A stretch of 64,000 nt of DNA from Rhizobium sp. BK418 (GCF_004341105.1 NZ_SLZK01000006.1:62001-126000), one strand, 5' to 3'. Shown: positions 1 through 9,360, counted from the first letter of the stretch. The notes: generated by a model from the letters alone, not told the origin. Made by a program: numbers and translations.

Positions 1-1195
1 ATGTGCGGCCCCATGCTTTATGGATGCTGGCAAGAATCTCGCCATTGGCGGCGTTAACCGATTCCAGTGCCCGGTCATAGGTGGAGCGGCGAACCTGCCC
101 CTTCTCGATTTCATAGAGGGTCTGCTTGGTCAGGCCCGCATCGGCAATCGCTGTCGACTTCAAAATGGTCGCTGTCAGCACGTCATCCCCAAAGAGGCTG
201 CGCAGGAGCGCAACGATCTGCGACTGTGGTGCATCGAAGGGCTCATGGCGAGTCACGACATATTTGATGAAATCATGCTGCAGATCGCCGCCCGCCTTGC
301 GCACGACAGAAAGGAGATCGGAGGTCATCAACAGGAATTGCGACATGGAGGCGACATCGACCATCTGCGGATGAATGGTGATCAGCAGCGACGTCGCAGC
401 GCAGACCGCACCCAGTGTCAGATAGCCGAGCTGCGGCGGACAGTCGATGACGACGATATCGTAATTAGCCTCGACCTCGGCAATAGCATTGCCGACGCGG
501 CGGAAGAACAGTTCTTCCGGCTTCAGCCGTTCGTTGAGAGCGCGCGGTGTTTCATGCTCGAACTCCATCAGTTCGAGATTGCCGGGAACCAGATCCAGAC
601 CGTCGAAATAGGTCTTGCGCACGATATCCTTCAGCGGGCGCCGCTGCGCATCGTAGCGGATGGCGCCGTAAAGCGTGTCACCGTCCAAAAGGTCGAATTC
701 CGGCTGGACGCCAAGCAACGAAGAGAGCGAGGCCTGCGGATCGAGATCGATCGCCAGCACACGGTATCCCTCTAGCGCCAGATGCTGCGCCAAATAAAGG
801 GTGGTCGTAGTCTTGGCCGAACCGCCCTTGAAATTGGTGATGGCGATTGTCTGCAGCTTTTCTCCATCCCGCCGGCAGGGCAAATAGGAGAGCGCGTCCT
901 TCGGTTTGATCTTCGCCATGTGCTGGCGCAGTTCGTTGATCTGGCGGAGCGTGTAGGAGCGGCGCCCATTGTGCGAGACATCTGGCTGCGGGCCCTTGCC
1001 ATCGAGCGAAAGCTGGCGAAGATAACCGTCGGACACACCGATCATCTGCGCGGCTTCGCCTGACGTGAACGTCCTGAGCGTCTTCTGGGAAAGCGGCGGA
1101 AAGAGTTTTTCGCGCAGCAGCTTCAGCTGGCGAGAGAGCTGGGTGGCGTGCCGTTCGATGCGGACGTCTGTCGTCGATACGCTAATGTTGTCCAA
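1..1195 (-). CDS. repA: RepA partition ATPase of a first repABC locus (stop just outside the window)
   Basis: ParA-family Walker-type ATPase that, with RepB, segregates the replicon and represses the repABC operon. Reading leftwards from a TTG at 1195, 398 codons are visible without a stop. They end in the residues WGRT, which are also the last four residues of the other RepA in this window, so the stop should lie one or two bases outside. The protein has an N-terminal winged-helix segment (SGEAAQMIGVSDGYLRQLSL), then a deviant Walker A with KGGSAKTTT near residue 125 (Ala where the second copy has Gly), and the Asp-rich motif DCPPQLGYL. A purine-rich RBS (GAAGGGG) precedes the TTG. repB and repC should follow to the left. 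Family is certain; the TTG start is likely. Confidence 0.93.
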   Translation of the reverse strand, partial: MDNISVSTTDVRIERHATQLSRQLKLLREKLFPPLSQKTLRTFTSGEAAQMIGVSDGYLRQLSLDGKGPQPDVSHNGRRSYTLRQINELRQHMAKIKPKDALSYLPCRRDGEKLQTIAITNFKGGSAKTTTTLYLAQHLALEGYRVLAIDLDPQASLSSLLGVQPEFDLLDGDTLYGAIRYDAQRRPLKDIVRKTYFDGLDLVPGNLELMEFEHETPRALNERLKPEELFFRRVGNAIAEVEANYDIVVIDCPPQLGYLTLGAVCAATSLLITIHPQMVDVASMSQFLLMTSDLLSVVRKAGGDLQHDFIKYVVTRHEPFDAPQSQIVALLRSLFGDDVLTATILKSTAIADAGLTKQTLYEIEKGQVRRSTYDRALESVNAANGEILASIHKAWGRT

Positions 1196-1310
1196 AACAC
1201 TTGCCCCTTCTTAAAGCGCTTTTCCGTCAACATAGCGTCAAAAAGCGTATCCTAGATGACATGATTCGGAACTCTCAACAATAAACGCTTCGCTACCACA
1301 CAGAAAGAAA

Positions 1311-1326
1311 GTTGGCCGCGGCCAAC
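1311..1326. promoter_or_regulatory. parS: parS-like centromere palindrome upstream of repA
   Basis: GTTGGCCGCGGCCAAC is a perfect 16-bp palindrome lying 116 bp upstream of the repA start. It fits the repABC parS consensus GTT-N4-GC-N4-AAC that RepB binds. The inner bases (GGCC/GGCC) differ from those of the two sites at the second rep locus, which suggests that the two RepB proteins have different specificities. Confidence 0.75.
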
Positions 1327-1393
1327 TCGCCGCCCCACTTGCGAAAAACCCGCTTTAGCGGCACAACCCGCTGGAAATCATAGGACTGAGAAC

Positions 1394-2158
1394 GTGAGGC
1401 ACATCCATATCATTGGCATCGGCACGGGAAATCCCGAGCATCTGACCGTACAGGCGATCAACGCCATGAATGCGTCAGACGTTATTTTCATCCCGACCAA
1501 GGGAGCCGCGAAGGCCGATCTCGCCGAAGTCCGCCGAGAGATCTGCGACCGATATCTGACCCGCGAAGACATTCACATTGTCGAATTCGAGATGCCGAAA
1601 CGGGCGACTAAGGATCGAAGCTATGGTGGGAGCGTGGACGACTGGCACGCGGCAATCGCCCGGATCTACGGAGGCCTGATCGCCGATCTGCCGGAGGCTG
1701 GAGCCGGAGCTTTTCTCGTCTGGGGCGACCCGAGCCTCTATGATAGCACGATCCGCATCGTGGAGCGGGTCCGCGCGGCCGGCGCCATCCCGTTCGACTA
1801 CAGCGTCGTGCCCGGCATCACCAGCATCCAGGCGCTGGCTGCAAGCCATCGCATTCCCGTCAATCTCGTCGGCAAGCCGGTCGAGATTACCACCGGGCGA
1901 AGAGTGATTGGGGAAGGGCTGACGCATGAGAGCACGATCGTGATGCTTGATGGCGAGCAGGCCTTCTCGAAGATCGATGATCCCGATGCTGAAATCTTCT
2001 GGGGCGCTTATCTCGGCACGAAGGACGAGATCATCCGCTCTGGCCGCCTCGGCGATGTGGCCGAGGAGATAGTCCAGCTCCGTGCAGAAGAACGCGCGCG
2101 GCATGGCTGGATCATGGACATCTATCTCCTGCGCAAGGGACGGGATTTCGAAGACTGA
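1394..2158 (+). CDS. cobF: CobF, precorrin-6A synthase (deacetylating)
   Basis: SAM-dependent C1-methyltransferase of aerobic cobalamin synthesis. It converts precorrin-5 to precorrin-6A with loss of acetate. The 254-residue protein has the tetrapyrrole methylase fold: N-terminal IGIGTGNPEHLT, the LVWGDPSLYD motif near residue 115, and VVPGITSIQAL after it. The start is GTG. It is the first gene of the cob cluster and is separated from cobG by 77 bp. No B12-box or cobalamin riboswitch signature is visible in the 198 bp between repA and this gene, so control by cobalamin is not evident here. CobF marks the oxygen-dependent branch of the pathway. Confidence 0.92.
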   Translation: MRHIHIIGIGTGNPEHLTVQAINAMNASDVIFIPTKGAAKADLAEVRREICDRYLTREDIHIVEFEMPKRATKDRSYGGSVDDWHAAIARIYGGLIADLPEAGAGAFLVWGDPSLYDSTIRIVERVRAAGAIPFDYSVVPGITSIQALAASHRIPVNLVGKPVEITTGRRVIGEGLTHESTIVMLDGEQAFSKIDDPDAEIFWGAYLGTKDEIIRSGRLGDVAEEIVQLRAEERARHGWIMDIYLLRKGRDFED

Positions 2159-2235
2159 ATGTCCCGCTCACGGAGCCGATCTCGCTTTGCTGCATCCGGC
2201 GCGATCCTATAAAACATGAGCTCAAGGATGGATGA

Positions 2236-3597
2236 ATGCGCAGCGCTCACGGCAAAATTTCGAACGCAGAGAAAGCCTATATAGCAGGCATGCAGCGTGG
2301 TGCCTGCCCGACGCTTGCCGCACCCATGCAGACCGGCGACGGCCTGCTCGTGCGTCTGCGCCCGGCTGGGGGTGCGCTCACGATCGCCCAGTTACGGGAA
2401 CTGGCCTCGGCGGCTGCGCGACACGGAAACGGCATTCTGGAAATCACCGCCCGCGGCAATCTGCAGATCCGCGGTCTTAGCACCGATACCGTCAGGCCGC
2501 TGGCAGCAGAGATCGATGCTGCCGGCATCGTCGTGCCTGATGGGGTGACGATCGAGATCTCGCCGCTGCATGGCATCGATGGCGATGCGATCGGCGATGC
2601 GGCAGTCATGGAAGCGGCTGTGCGCAGCAAGCTCGGCGTCCTTCTCAACTCCCCGCATCTTGCCCCGAAACTCTCCATCTTGGTCGACGGCGGCGGACGA
2701 TTTTCGCTTTCTGCCCTCATTGCCGATATCCGCATCGTCGCGCAGCAACCGGGACAATGGCTCCTGTCCATAGCCGGCGATGAAGAGACTGCGACACCGC
2801 TCGCGATCGGTGGGCCCGAGGCCGTGGCAGCTGCCGCAGGTGACCTGCTTGAGTTGCTGACAGCGCGCGGCAGGCAAACACGCCCCCGCGACATCGCCGC
2901 AACAACGTTGTATGCACATTTTCCGCAGATCGATAGCATTCGATCCATTCCGCCGGCGCCCAGCAGATCGTCCTATGTCGGCGTGACAAGACTGAGGACC
3001 GGCATCGCCGTGCTTGGCGTGCGGCTGAAATTCGGGCAGGCCCGGGCTGCCGATCTGATCTCTTTCCTGGCGTCAGCCGAAAGTGCAGGCGCGCGCGAGA
3101 TCCGATTGGCTCCTGATCGCGGCTTCTTCCTGATCGGACTGCCCGAGAGCGAAATGCCGGCTATGCAACAAGCAGCCGTCGATCACGGCTTCAGCGTCAC
3201 GGCTAAGGAGCCGGCCGAGCAGATTGCCGCCTGCGCCGGGGCAGGGGCCTGTGCCTCCGCCTTCTATGATACCAGAGCACTTGCCAGTCAATTGATCGAC
3301 CGGGTTCCCGATCTCTTCGACGGGTCGTTGAAGCTCCATCTCTCCGGCTGCGCCAAGGGCTGTGCGCATCGGCGTGCCGATCTCGTGATTGCCGGCTCGA
3401 CTGAGGGCTACGGTTTTGTCCTTGATGGGCTCGCCGCCAACAGCCCGGCAGCAAGGATTGCTGGCGGACGGATCGATTTCGCTATAGAGAAGCTCGCCCG
3501 TCTGATCGAAGACAAAAGAGGTGCGGGCGAGTCGAGTGCCGATTGCCTGAAGAGGCTCGGGCCTATCGGCCTCGCCGAAGCGCTGCAACAGGAATAA
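2236..3597 (+). CDS. cobG: CobG, precorrin-3B synthase
   Basis: Oxygen-dependent monooxygenase that hydroxylates precorrin-3A at C20 and forms the gamma-lactone, preparing ring contraction. The 453-residue protein belongs to the nitrite/sulfite reductase family, with two ferredoxin-like half repeats: GLLVRLRPAGG near residue 37 and a second copy near residue 255. Four cysteines, C333 and C339 (CX5C) and C372 and C376 (CX3C), match the 4Fe-4S/sirohaem cluster ligands of the family. The ATG at 2236 is preceded by AAGGATGG. cobH follows after 2 bp, so translation is probably coupled. Confidence 0.92.
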   Translation: MRSAHGKISNAEKAYIAGMQRGACPTLAAPMQTGDGLLVRLRPAGGALTIAQLRELASAAARHGNGILEITARGNLQIRGLSTDTVRPLAAEIDAAGIVVPDGVTIEISPLHGIDGDAIGDAAVMEAAVRSKLGVLLNSPHLAPKLSILVDGGGRFSLSALIADIRIVAQQPGQWLLSIAGDEETATPLAIGGPEAVAAAAGDLLELLTARGRQTRPRDIAATTLYAHFPQIDSIRSIPPAPSRSSYVGVTRLRTGIAVLGVRLKFGQARAADLISFLASAESAGAREIRLAPDRGFFLIGLPESEMPAMQQAAVDHGFSVTAKEPAEQIAACAGAGACASAFYDTRALASQLIDRVPDLFDGSLKLHLSGCAKGCAHRRADLVIAGSTEGYGFVLDGLAANSPAARIAGGRIDFAIEKLARLIEDKRGAGESSADCLKRLGPIGLAEALQQE

Positions 3598-3599
3598 AA

Positions 3600-4232
3600 A
3601 TGCCAGACTACGACTATATCCGCAGCGGAGACGCGATCTATGAGCGCTCCTTCGCGATCATTCGCAGCGAAGCCGACCTCTCGCATTTCTCGCCCGAGGA
3701 GGCCGAAATCGCTGTTCGCATGATCCACGCCTGCGGCCTGGTCGAAGCAGCACAGAATTTCGTCTTCTCGCCCGGCTTCGTGCACGCCGCGCGGGTCGCT
3801 CTCCAGGATGGTGCGCCGATCTTCTGCGATGCGGAGATGGTGGCCCATGGCGTGACACGCGCCCGCCTGCCGGCGAAGAACGAGGTGATCTGCACGCTGC
3901 ATGATCCCCGCACGCACGAACTTGCCCACGAGAGCGGCAATACCCGCTCTGCTGCCGCCATTAACCTCTGGCTCGACCGGCTCGGCGGCAGCATCGTTGC
4001 GATCGGCAATGCGCCGACCGCGCTCTTTCATCTTCTTGAACTCCTGCGCGATGGCGCACCGAAACCGGCAGCAATCATCGGCATGCCGGTTGGCTTTGTC
4101 GGGGCCGCCGAATCCAAGGATGCGCTTGCCGAGCAATCCTACGGCGTTCCCTTTGCCATTGTGCGCGGACGTCTCGGCGGTAGCGCCATGACGGCGGCGG
4201 CCATCAATGCGCTTTCGAGGCCCGGCCTATGA
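3600..4232 (+). CDS. cobH: CobH, precorrin-8X methylmutase
   Basis: Moves the methyl group from C11 to C12 of precorrin-8X to give hydrogenobyrinic acid. The 210-residue length is typical. The context RMIHACG places a histidine at residue 43, the position of the known catalytic His of CobH. The start at MPDYDYIRSG was chosen because it lies 2 bp after the cobG stop and gives the family N-terminus; the frame remains open 19 codons further upstream inside cobG. The stop overlaps the cobI start as ATGA. The protein is soluble and has no signal peptide. Confidence 0.93.
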   Translation: MPDYDYIRSGDAIYERSFAIIRSEADLSHFSPEEAEIAVRMIHACGLVEAAQNFVFSPGFVHAARVALQDGAPIFCDAEMVAHGVTRARLPAKNEVICTLHDPRTHELAHESGNTRSAAAINLWLDRLGGSIVAIGNAPTALFHLLELLRDGAPKPAAIIGMPVGFVGAAESKDALAEQSYGVPFAIVRGRLGGSAMTAAAINALSRPGL

Positions 4233-4954
4233 GCGGTTCTCTGATCGGCGTCGGCACCGGACCCGGCGATCCCGAACTTCTAACCCTCAAGGCCGTGCGC
4301 GCCATCGAGAGCGCCGATGTCATCGCCTATTTCGCCAAGCGGGGAAGGGGCGGGAACGGCAAGGCGATCGTTGAAAATCTGCTGAAGCCTGGCGTCGAGC
4401 TGCTGCCGCTCTATTATCCGGTCACCACCGAGATCGACAAGAACGACCCGCTCTACCAGCGCCGGATCACCGACTTCTACAACGCTTCCGCCGAAGCCGT
4501 CGCCCGTCATCTCGATGCCGGCCGGAGGGTCGCGGTGCTCAGCGAAGGCGATCCACTCTTCTACGGCTCCTACATGCATCTGCATGTGCGCCTGTCGCAG
4601 CGCTATCCGACCCAAGTGATCCCCGGCATCAGCGCCATGTCCGGCTGCTGGTCATCGGCGGGCATGCCGATCGTGCAGGGCGATGACGTGCTCTCAGTAC
4701 TGCCAGGAACGATGGCGGAACAGGAGCTGACCCGCCGGCTGACGGACACCGAGGCTGCCGTCATCATGAAGGTCGGCCGCAACCTGCCGAAGATCCGCCG
4801 CGCGCTGCAGGCTGCCGGCCGCCTTGACGACGCCCTCTATGTCGAGCGCGGCACGATGGCCAATGCCGCCATGGTTAAGCTGTCCGAACGCGACGAGACC
4901 GAAGCGCCCTATTTCTCGCTCGTGCTGGTGCCCGGCTGGGAGGCCCGCCGATGA
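4229..4954 (+). CDS. cobI: CobI, precorrin-2 C20-methyltransferase
   Basis: SAM-dependent tetrapyrrole methylase that makes precorrin-3A from precorrin-2. In 241 residues it shows the N-terminal GVGTGPGDPELLTLKA motif, SEGDPLFYGSYMHLHVRL near residue 111, and VIPGISAMSGCWSSAG near residue 131, the combination expected for CobI/CbiL. It overlaps both cobH and cobJ by 4 bp (ATGA), which implies translational coupling in a cobGHIJ operon. Confidence 0.93.
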   Translation: MSGSLIGVGTGPGDPELLTLKAVRAIESADVIAYFAKRGRGGNGKAIVENLLKPGVELLPLYYPVTTEIDKNDPLYQRRITDFYNASAEAVARHLDAGRRVAVLSEGDPLFYGSYMHLHVRLSQRYPTQVIPGISAMSGCWSSAGMPIVQGDDVLSVLPGTMAEQELTRRLTDTEAAVIMKVGRNLPKIRRALQAAGRLDDALYVERGTMANAAMVKLSERDETEAPYFSLVLVPGWEARR

Positions 4955-5715
4955 GCGGCCGGCTTTTCGTGATCGGCACCGGTCCCGGCAATCCGGAGCA
5001 GATGACGCCGGAAGCCAGTGCAGCCGTCGAGGCCGCGAGCGACTTCTTCGGCTATGGCCCCTATCTCGATCGGTTGAAGTTGCGCGCCGGCCAGACGCGG
5101 CATGTCTCCGACAATCGCGAGGAGCTGGACAGGGCAGGGGCCGCATTGACGATGGCCGCCAAGGGTGCGGATGTCTGCGTCGTCTCTGGCGGCGATCCCG
5201 GTGTTTTCGCCATGGCCGCTGCCGTCTGCGAGGCGATCGACAAGGGACCGGCCGAATGGCGGGGCGTCGATCTCGTGATCCTGCCCGGCATCACCGCCAT
5301 GCTGGCGGTCGCAGCCCGCGTCGGGGCCCCGCTCGGTCACGATTTCTGCGCCATATCGCTCTCGGACAATTTGAAGCCCTGGCCCGTCATCGAGAACCGC
5401 CTGGAACTTGCGGCACGCGCCGGCTTCGTCATCGCCCTTTATAATCCGATCAGCAAGGCGCGGCCCTGGCAGCTCGGCAAGGCCTTCGAGCTTCTGCGCC
5501 AGCATCTGCCGGCAACGACACCAGTTGTCTTCGGACGGGCGGCCGGGCGGCCCGACGAGCGGATCATCGTGCAGTTGCTTGAGAAAGCCGATGCCAGCGT
5601 CGCCGACATGGCGACCTGTGTCATCATCGGATCGCCCGAGACGCGGGTGATAAGCCGCGAAGGGAAAGAGGATCTCATCTATACGCCGCGCTTCATGGGC
5701 GAGGACAAAAGATGA
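4951..5715 (+). CDS. cobJ: CobJ, precorrin-3B C17-methyltransferase
   Basis: Catalyses methylation at C17 with ring contraction, giving precorrin-4. The 254-residue protein contains VIGTGPGNPEQMTPEA at the N-terminus, VVSGGDPGVFAMAAAV near residue 75 and ILPGITAMLAVAARVGAPLGHDF near residue 110. ALYNPISKARPW near residue 165 is typical of CobJ. It overlaps cobI by 4 bp. Its last 37 bp overlap the 3' end of cobK, which is encoded on the other strand, so the two transcripts converge. Confidence 0.93.
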   Translation: MSGRLFVIGTGPGNPEQMTPEASAAVEAASDFFGYGPYLDRLKLRAGQTRHVSDNREELDRAGAALTMAAKGADVCVVSGGDPGVFAMAAAVCEAIDKGPAEWRGVDLVILPGITAMLAVAARVGAPLGHDFCAISLSDNLKPWPVIENRLELAARAGFVIALYNPISKARPWQLGKAFELLRQHLPATTPVVFGRAAGRPDERIIVQLLEKADASVADMATCVIIGSPETRVISREGKEDLIYTPRFMGEDKR

Positions 5716-6449
5716 TCGATCGCTTCGAGCGCCGCTTCGACCGTTTCCACCGAAGTCATGGCGACCGCCGGCGCGCGGGCAATCACGATGAGCTTGGCGC
5801 CGAGGAGACGGGCGGCCTCAATCTTGGCATAGGCGGCCGAACCGCCGCTATTCTTGGTGACGACAGCATCGATGCGATGTTTCCGCATGAGTTCGATCTC
5901 GCCCTCAAGCGTGAAGGGGCCGCGGTCGAGCACATATGCGACGTCCGTCAGAAGGAGCGGCGGTTCGACGGGATCGACACTGCGCACCAGATAAAAATGC
6001 TGCGGGGCGACCTCGGCATGATGAGCGCCCTGGCGTCCGGTCGCAAGAAAGACGCGGCGAGGGGCGGGGCCAAGTGCTGCGATTGCAGCAGGGATGTCAG
6101 ACACGATATGCCAATGGTCGCCGGGTTCCGGGACCCATTCGGGACGGACCAGGACGATCGCGGCAACGCCGCTGCGTGCGGCTGCAGCTGCAGCATTGGC
6201 CGAAATGCGTTCGGCGAAGGGATGGGTAGCATCGATCAAAAGGTCGTAGCGTTCGGCCGTCAGAAAATCGGCAAGGCCTTGCGCACCGCCGAAGCCGCCG
6301 ATACGGACGGGAACGGGCTGTCGGACAGGAGTTTCCGTTCGACCGGCCAGCGACAGAAGGATATCGAGATCGTCTCGCTTGGCGAGTTCGGCGGCAAGCC
6401 TGCGCGCTTCCCTCGTGCCGCCGAGGATGAGAATGCGGGTCTTGTCCAT
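5679..6449 (-). CDS. cobK: CobK, precorrin-6A reductase
   Basis: NADPH-dependent reductase that converts precorrin-6A to precorrin-6B. The 256-residue protein begins MDKTRILILGGTREARRLA, with the family's Rossmann glycine motif and the TRE element. IDATHPFAERIS near residue 75 and VVTKNSGGSAAYAKIEAA near residue 205 are CobK/CbiJ signatures. The frame stays open for 36 more codons upstream, but the internal ATG gives the conserved N-terminus. It is the only cob gene here on the minus strand. Its start codon overlaps the cobL start by 2 bp, and its 3' end overlaps cobJ by 37 bp. Confidence 0.92.
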   Translation of the reverse strand: MDKTRILILGGTREARRLAAELAKRDDLDILLSLAGRTETPVRQPVPVRIGGFGGAQGLADFLTAERYDLLIDATHPFAERISANAAAAAARSGVAAIVLVRPEWVPEPGDHWHIVSDIPAAIAALGPAPRRVFLATGRQGAHHAEVAPQHFYLVRSVDPVEPPLLLTDVAYVLDRGPFTLEGEIELMRKHRIDAVVTKNSGGSAAYAKIEAARLLGAKLIVIARAPAVAMTSVETVEAALEAIDHLLSSPMKRGV

Positions 6450-7677
6450 GTCTGATTTGTCTCCCACCGGCCCGCGCTGGCTCACTCTTATCGGCATCGG
6501 CGAGAATGGTCCAGAAGGCCTTGGCGATGAAGCAAAGGGCCTGATCGCAGCCGCCACCGTTGTGTTCGGCGGGACACGTCACCATGACCTGGTCAAAACA
6601 CTGATTTCCGGAGAGCGATTGACCTGGCAGAGCCCTTTCGAAAAATCGGTTGAAGAAATCCTGGCGCGGCGTGGAACGCCTGTCGTCGTCCTGGCTTCGG
6701 GCGATCCGTTCCTCTATGGCGTCGGCGCGACGCTTTCGCGGCATGTTGCGGCAGAGGAAATCCGCACCATTCCCGCGCCCTCCGCTTTCAGCCTTGCCGC
6801 CTCGCGCCTCGGCTGGCCGCTGCAGGAGACGGCCTGTGTTTCACTGCATGGACGGCCGCTCGATCTCATCCGCCCGCATCTGCATGCCGACAGGCGCATT
6901 CTGGCACTGACATCAGACGAAAACGGACCACGGGCGCTTGCCGCGCTACTTGCTGCCAACGGCTTTGCCGACACGCGGCTGACGATTCTGGAAGCGCTCG
7001 GCGGCAGGCGGGAGAGAATCCGGAGCACGACGGCAGGTCATTTCGACCTTGCCGATATCGACCCCTTGAATGTCTGTGCGCTCGATGTCGTCGGGGGGCC
7101 GGGAGCTCGTATCCTGCCTTATATTAGCGGCCTCGAAGACGAACTCTTCGAACATGACGGACAGATCACCAAGCGGGAAATCCGCGCCGTCACCCTATCG
7201 GCGCTTGCGCCGCGTCATGGCGAGCTGCTCTGGGACATCGGCGCCGGCTCGGGATCTGTTGGTATCGAGTGGATGCTTGCCGATCCGTCGCTGAGGGCAA
7301 TCGCTGTCGAGCAGTCGCCGGAGCGGGCAGCCCGCATTGCCCGCAATGCGGCTGCGTTCGGCGTGCCCCAGCTTGCCCTCGTCGAGGGCATCGCCCCTGC
7401 GGCCCTGATGGGACTGCCGGCACCGGATACGATCTTCATTGGCGGCGGCGGCAGCGAGGCTGGCGTGATGGATGCGGCAATCGCAGCGCTAAAGCCGGGC
7501 GGACGTCTCGTCGCCAACGCCGTGACGCTTGAAATGGAAGCGGTACTGCTGGCTCAATATGCGGCACGCGGCGGCTCACTTACCAAAATCGAAATATCAC
7601 GCGCAGCATCCGTCGGCGGCATGAGCGGCTGGCGGCCGGCCTTGCCGGTGACGCAATGGCGTTGGATCAAGGAATAG
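6448..7677 (+). CDS. cobL: CobL, precorrin-6Y C5,15-methyltransferase (decarboxylating)
   Basis: Bifunctional enzyme that methylates C5 and C15 of precorrin-6B and decarboxylates the C12 acetate side chain. The 409-residue fusion has an N-terminal CbiE-type tetrapyrrole methylase (LIGIGENGPEGL; VLASGDPFLYGVGATL near residue 80) and a C-terminal CbiT-type methyltransferase with the SAM loop DIGAGSGSVGIEWM near residue 262. The chosen ATG at 6448 lies within an open frame starting 69 bp upstream. It lies 3 bp before cobM. The start codon overlaps that of divergent cobK, leaving no room for a promoter between them. Confidence 0.93.
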   Translation: MSDLSPTGPRWLTLIGIGENGPEGLGDEAKGLIAAATVVFGGTRHHDLVKTLISGERLTWQSPFEKSVEEILARRGTPVVVLASGDPFLYGVGATLSRHVAAEEIRTIPAPSAFSLAASRLGWPLQETACVSLHGRPLDLIRPHLHADRRILALTSDENGPRALAALLAANGFADTRLTILEALGGRRERIRSTTAGHFDLADIDPLNVCALDVVGGPGARILPYISGLEDELFEHDGQITKREIRAVTLSALAPRHGELLWDIGAGSGSVGIEWMLADPSLRAIAVEQSPERAARIARNAAAFGVPQLALVEGIAPAALMGLPAPDTIFIGGGGSEAGVMDAAIAALKPGGRLVANAVTLEMEAVLLAQYAARGGSLTKIEISRAASVGGMSGWRPALPVTQWRWIKE

Positions 7678-7680
7678 AAA

Positions 7681-8439
7681 ATGACGGTTCATTTCATCGG
7701 CGCCGGGCCAGGCGCTGCCGATCTCATCACAGTGCGTGGGCGTGATCTGATCGGCAAATGCCCGGTCTGCCTCTATGCCGGATCGATCGTCTCGCCTGAA
7801 CTGCTGCAATATTGCCCACCGGGCGCGCGCATCATCGATACGGCGCCAATGTCGCTCGATGAGATCGAAGCGGAATATCTGCGCGCCGCAGCGGCCAGCG
7901 AAGATGTGGCGCGGCTGCATTCGGGCGATCTCTCGGTCTGGAGCGCGGTCGCCGAGCAGATCCGACGGCTGGAAAAGCATGGGCTCGACTACACGATGAC
8001 GCCGGGCGTTCCCGCCTTCGCGGCAGCCGCCTCCGCACTCGGCCGCGAGCTGACGATCCCGGCGGTGGCGCAGAGCCTCGTGCTGACGCGTGTATCCGGC
8101 CGCGCCTCGCCGATGCCAAATGAGGAGACGCTAGCGAAATTCGGCGCGACTGGCGCGACGCTGGCGATTCATCTCGCCATTCACGCGCTGCCCCACGTCG
8201 TCGCGGAGCTGACGCCGCTTTATGGCGCAGCCTGCCCCGTGGCCGTCGTGGTGAAAGCCAGCTGGCCGGACGAGCGCATCCTGCGCGGCACGCTCGCCGA
8301 TATCGAGGGGAAGGTGGCGGCCGAGCCAGTCGAACGCACAGCGATCATCTTCGTCGGTCGCTCACTTGCGGCTGAGGATTTCCGCGAGAGCTCGCTTTAT
8401 GACCCTGCCTATCAGCGCCGTTTCCGCGGCCGCGAATAA
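7681..8439 (+). CDS. cobM: CobM, precorrin-4 C11-methyltransferase
   Basis: SAM-dependent methylase that gives precorrin-5. In 252 residues it shows [16 protein letters not shown] at the N-terminus, [16 protein letters not shown] near residue 80 and [16 protein letters not shown] near residue 105, with the conserved PMPNEE segment near residue 140. These are the usual CobM/CbiF motifs. It is the last plus-strand cob gene of the cluster. The next gene converges from the right, with a gap of only 7 bp and no recognisable intrinsic terminator. Confidence 0.93.
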   Translation: MTVHFIGAGPGAADLITVRGRDLIGKCPVCLYAGSIVSPELLQYCPPGARIIDTAPMSLDEIEAEYLRAAAASEDVARLHSGDLSVWSAVAEQIRRLEKHGLDYTMTPGVPAFAAAASALGRELTIPAVAQSLVLTRVSGRASPMPNEETLAKFGATGATLAIHLAIHALPHVVAELTPLYGAACPVAVVVKASWPDERILRGTLADIEGKVAAEPVERTAIIFVGRSLAAEDFRESSLYDPAYQRRFRGRE

Positions 8440-8446
8440 GCTTGGC

Positions 8447-9259
8447 TCAGACCTGGGATGACAGGTAATCCATGCTGGCCTTCAGCGCGGAAGCGGGATC
8501 CTTCAGCGCATGGACTTCGGCTGCGAAAGGCTCGAAGGAGAATGGGCCTTTGTAGCTTGCCTGCAGCAGCGCGCGGATCTGGGCAGCATTGCCGAGCCGG
8601 TCGTCGGCAGCCACGAGTACGCGATGCGGGTCACGCATGTCGGAGACGGAAACGGCGGGATCGCTGGCACCGGAAATATGCACGAGCCCCGTCAGATGCG
8701 GGAACATCAGCGCCTCACCGGCAAGATGGTGGTGGAACGTGTCATGCACCAGCCGGAAGGTCGGCTGCGCGCCCAATGTCTCGATCACATCGGCCGCTTC
8801 CGCCTTGGAGCGCAACGAGCAGATCTCGAAGCCGAGCGGCTCGACAAGGCCAACGATGCCGGCGGCATCGAGCATCGGCCGAAGAGCTTCGAGCGACTGG
8901 CGCAGATTGGCCTGACGTTCACCATCGGCGCGGCCCGTGCCATCATTCTTCGGAACGAGAACCAAAGCCTGCGAGCCAACGGCCTTGGCATAGTCGATCA
9001 GCTCGCGGGCTTCCCTCTCGCGGGTGGCGTTCCATTCGTTGAAGCGCTGCAGCGCATTGATAGAGATGATGCCGACGCCGTGGCGGGCCGCGGCCTGCCT
9101 GATCACCTCCGGCCGCGTACCATCGAGGATGGCATTGCCGGCGAGGTCGTTGCGGATCTCCACGGCGTCAATGCCGAGCGAAACGGCAAGCGCGAAGAAA
9201 TCTTCGATCGAAAGCGCGGGCGCCGCCATGTGGTTCAGCGCGAAACGAATGGATGCCAT
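8447..9259 (-). CDS. Sugar isomerase/epimerase-type TIM-barrel protein (IolI-like)
   Basis: Member of the xylose isomerase-like TIM-barrel superfamily, 270 residues, closest in look to 2-keto-myo-inositol isomerase (IolI): FALNHMAAPALSIEDFFALA at the N-terminus and then GIDAVEIRNDL. Candidate metal and acid/base residues are E145 (LVEPLGFEI), the HDTFHHH histidines near residue 180, and FEPFAAEV near the C-terminus. The start at 9259 has a strong RBS (GAGGAGGAGA); the upstream in-frame codons lack one. A LacI-family regulator is encoded upstream on the same strand, and a MocDEF-like module lies beyond it, which supports a role in inositol or rhizopine-like catabolism. The exact substrate is unknown. 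Confidence 0.75.
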   Translation of the reverse strand: MASIRFALNHMAAPALSIEDFFALAVSLGIDAVEIRNDLAGNAILDGTRPEVIRQAAARHGVGIISINALQRFNEWNATREREARELIDYAKAVGSQALVLVPKNDGTGRADGERQANLRQSLEALRPMLDAAGIVGLVEPLGFEICSLRSKAEAADVIETLGAQPTFRLVHDTFHHHLAGEALMFPHLTGLVHISGASDPAVSVSDMRDPHRVLVAADDRLGNAAQIRALLQASYKGPFSFEPFAAEVHALKDPASALKASMDYLSSQV

Positions 9260-9360
9260 GCGAAGTCTCCTCCTCGATTCCCCGCTTTTGGACGAGGACA
9301 TTTTGAATGGTCGAGGAATGTCTACTGCAATTTGGCCAATCGTCCATCGGCGACGAGATT

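Noticed and set aside
20-775. Long plus-strand open frame of 251 codons at the left edge
   Set aside because: It is antisense to repA, whose ParA motifs are clear on the minus strand; the plus-strand translation has no recognisable domain or RBS.
1196-1393. Possible cobalamin riboswitch before cobF
   Set aside because: I looked for the B12 box and the surrounding conserved helices and found neither; the region is explained by the repA promoter side and parS.
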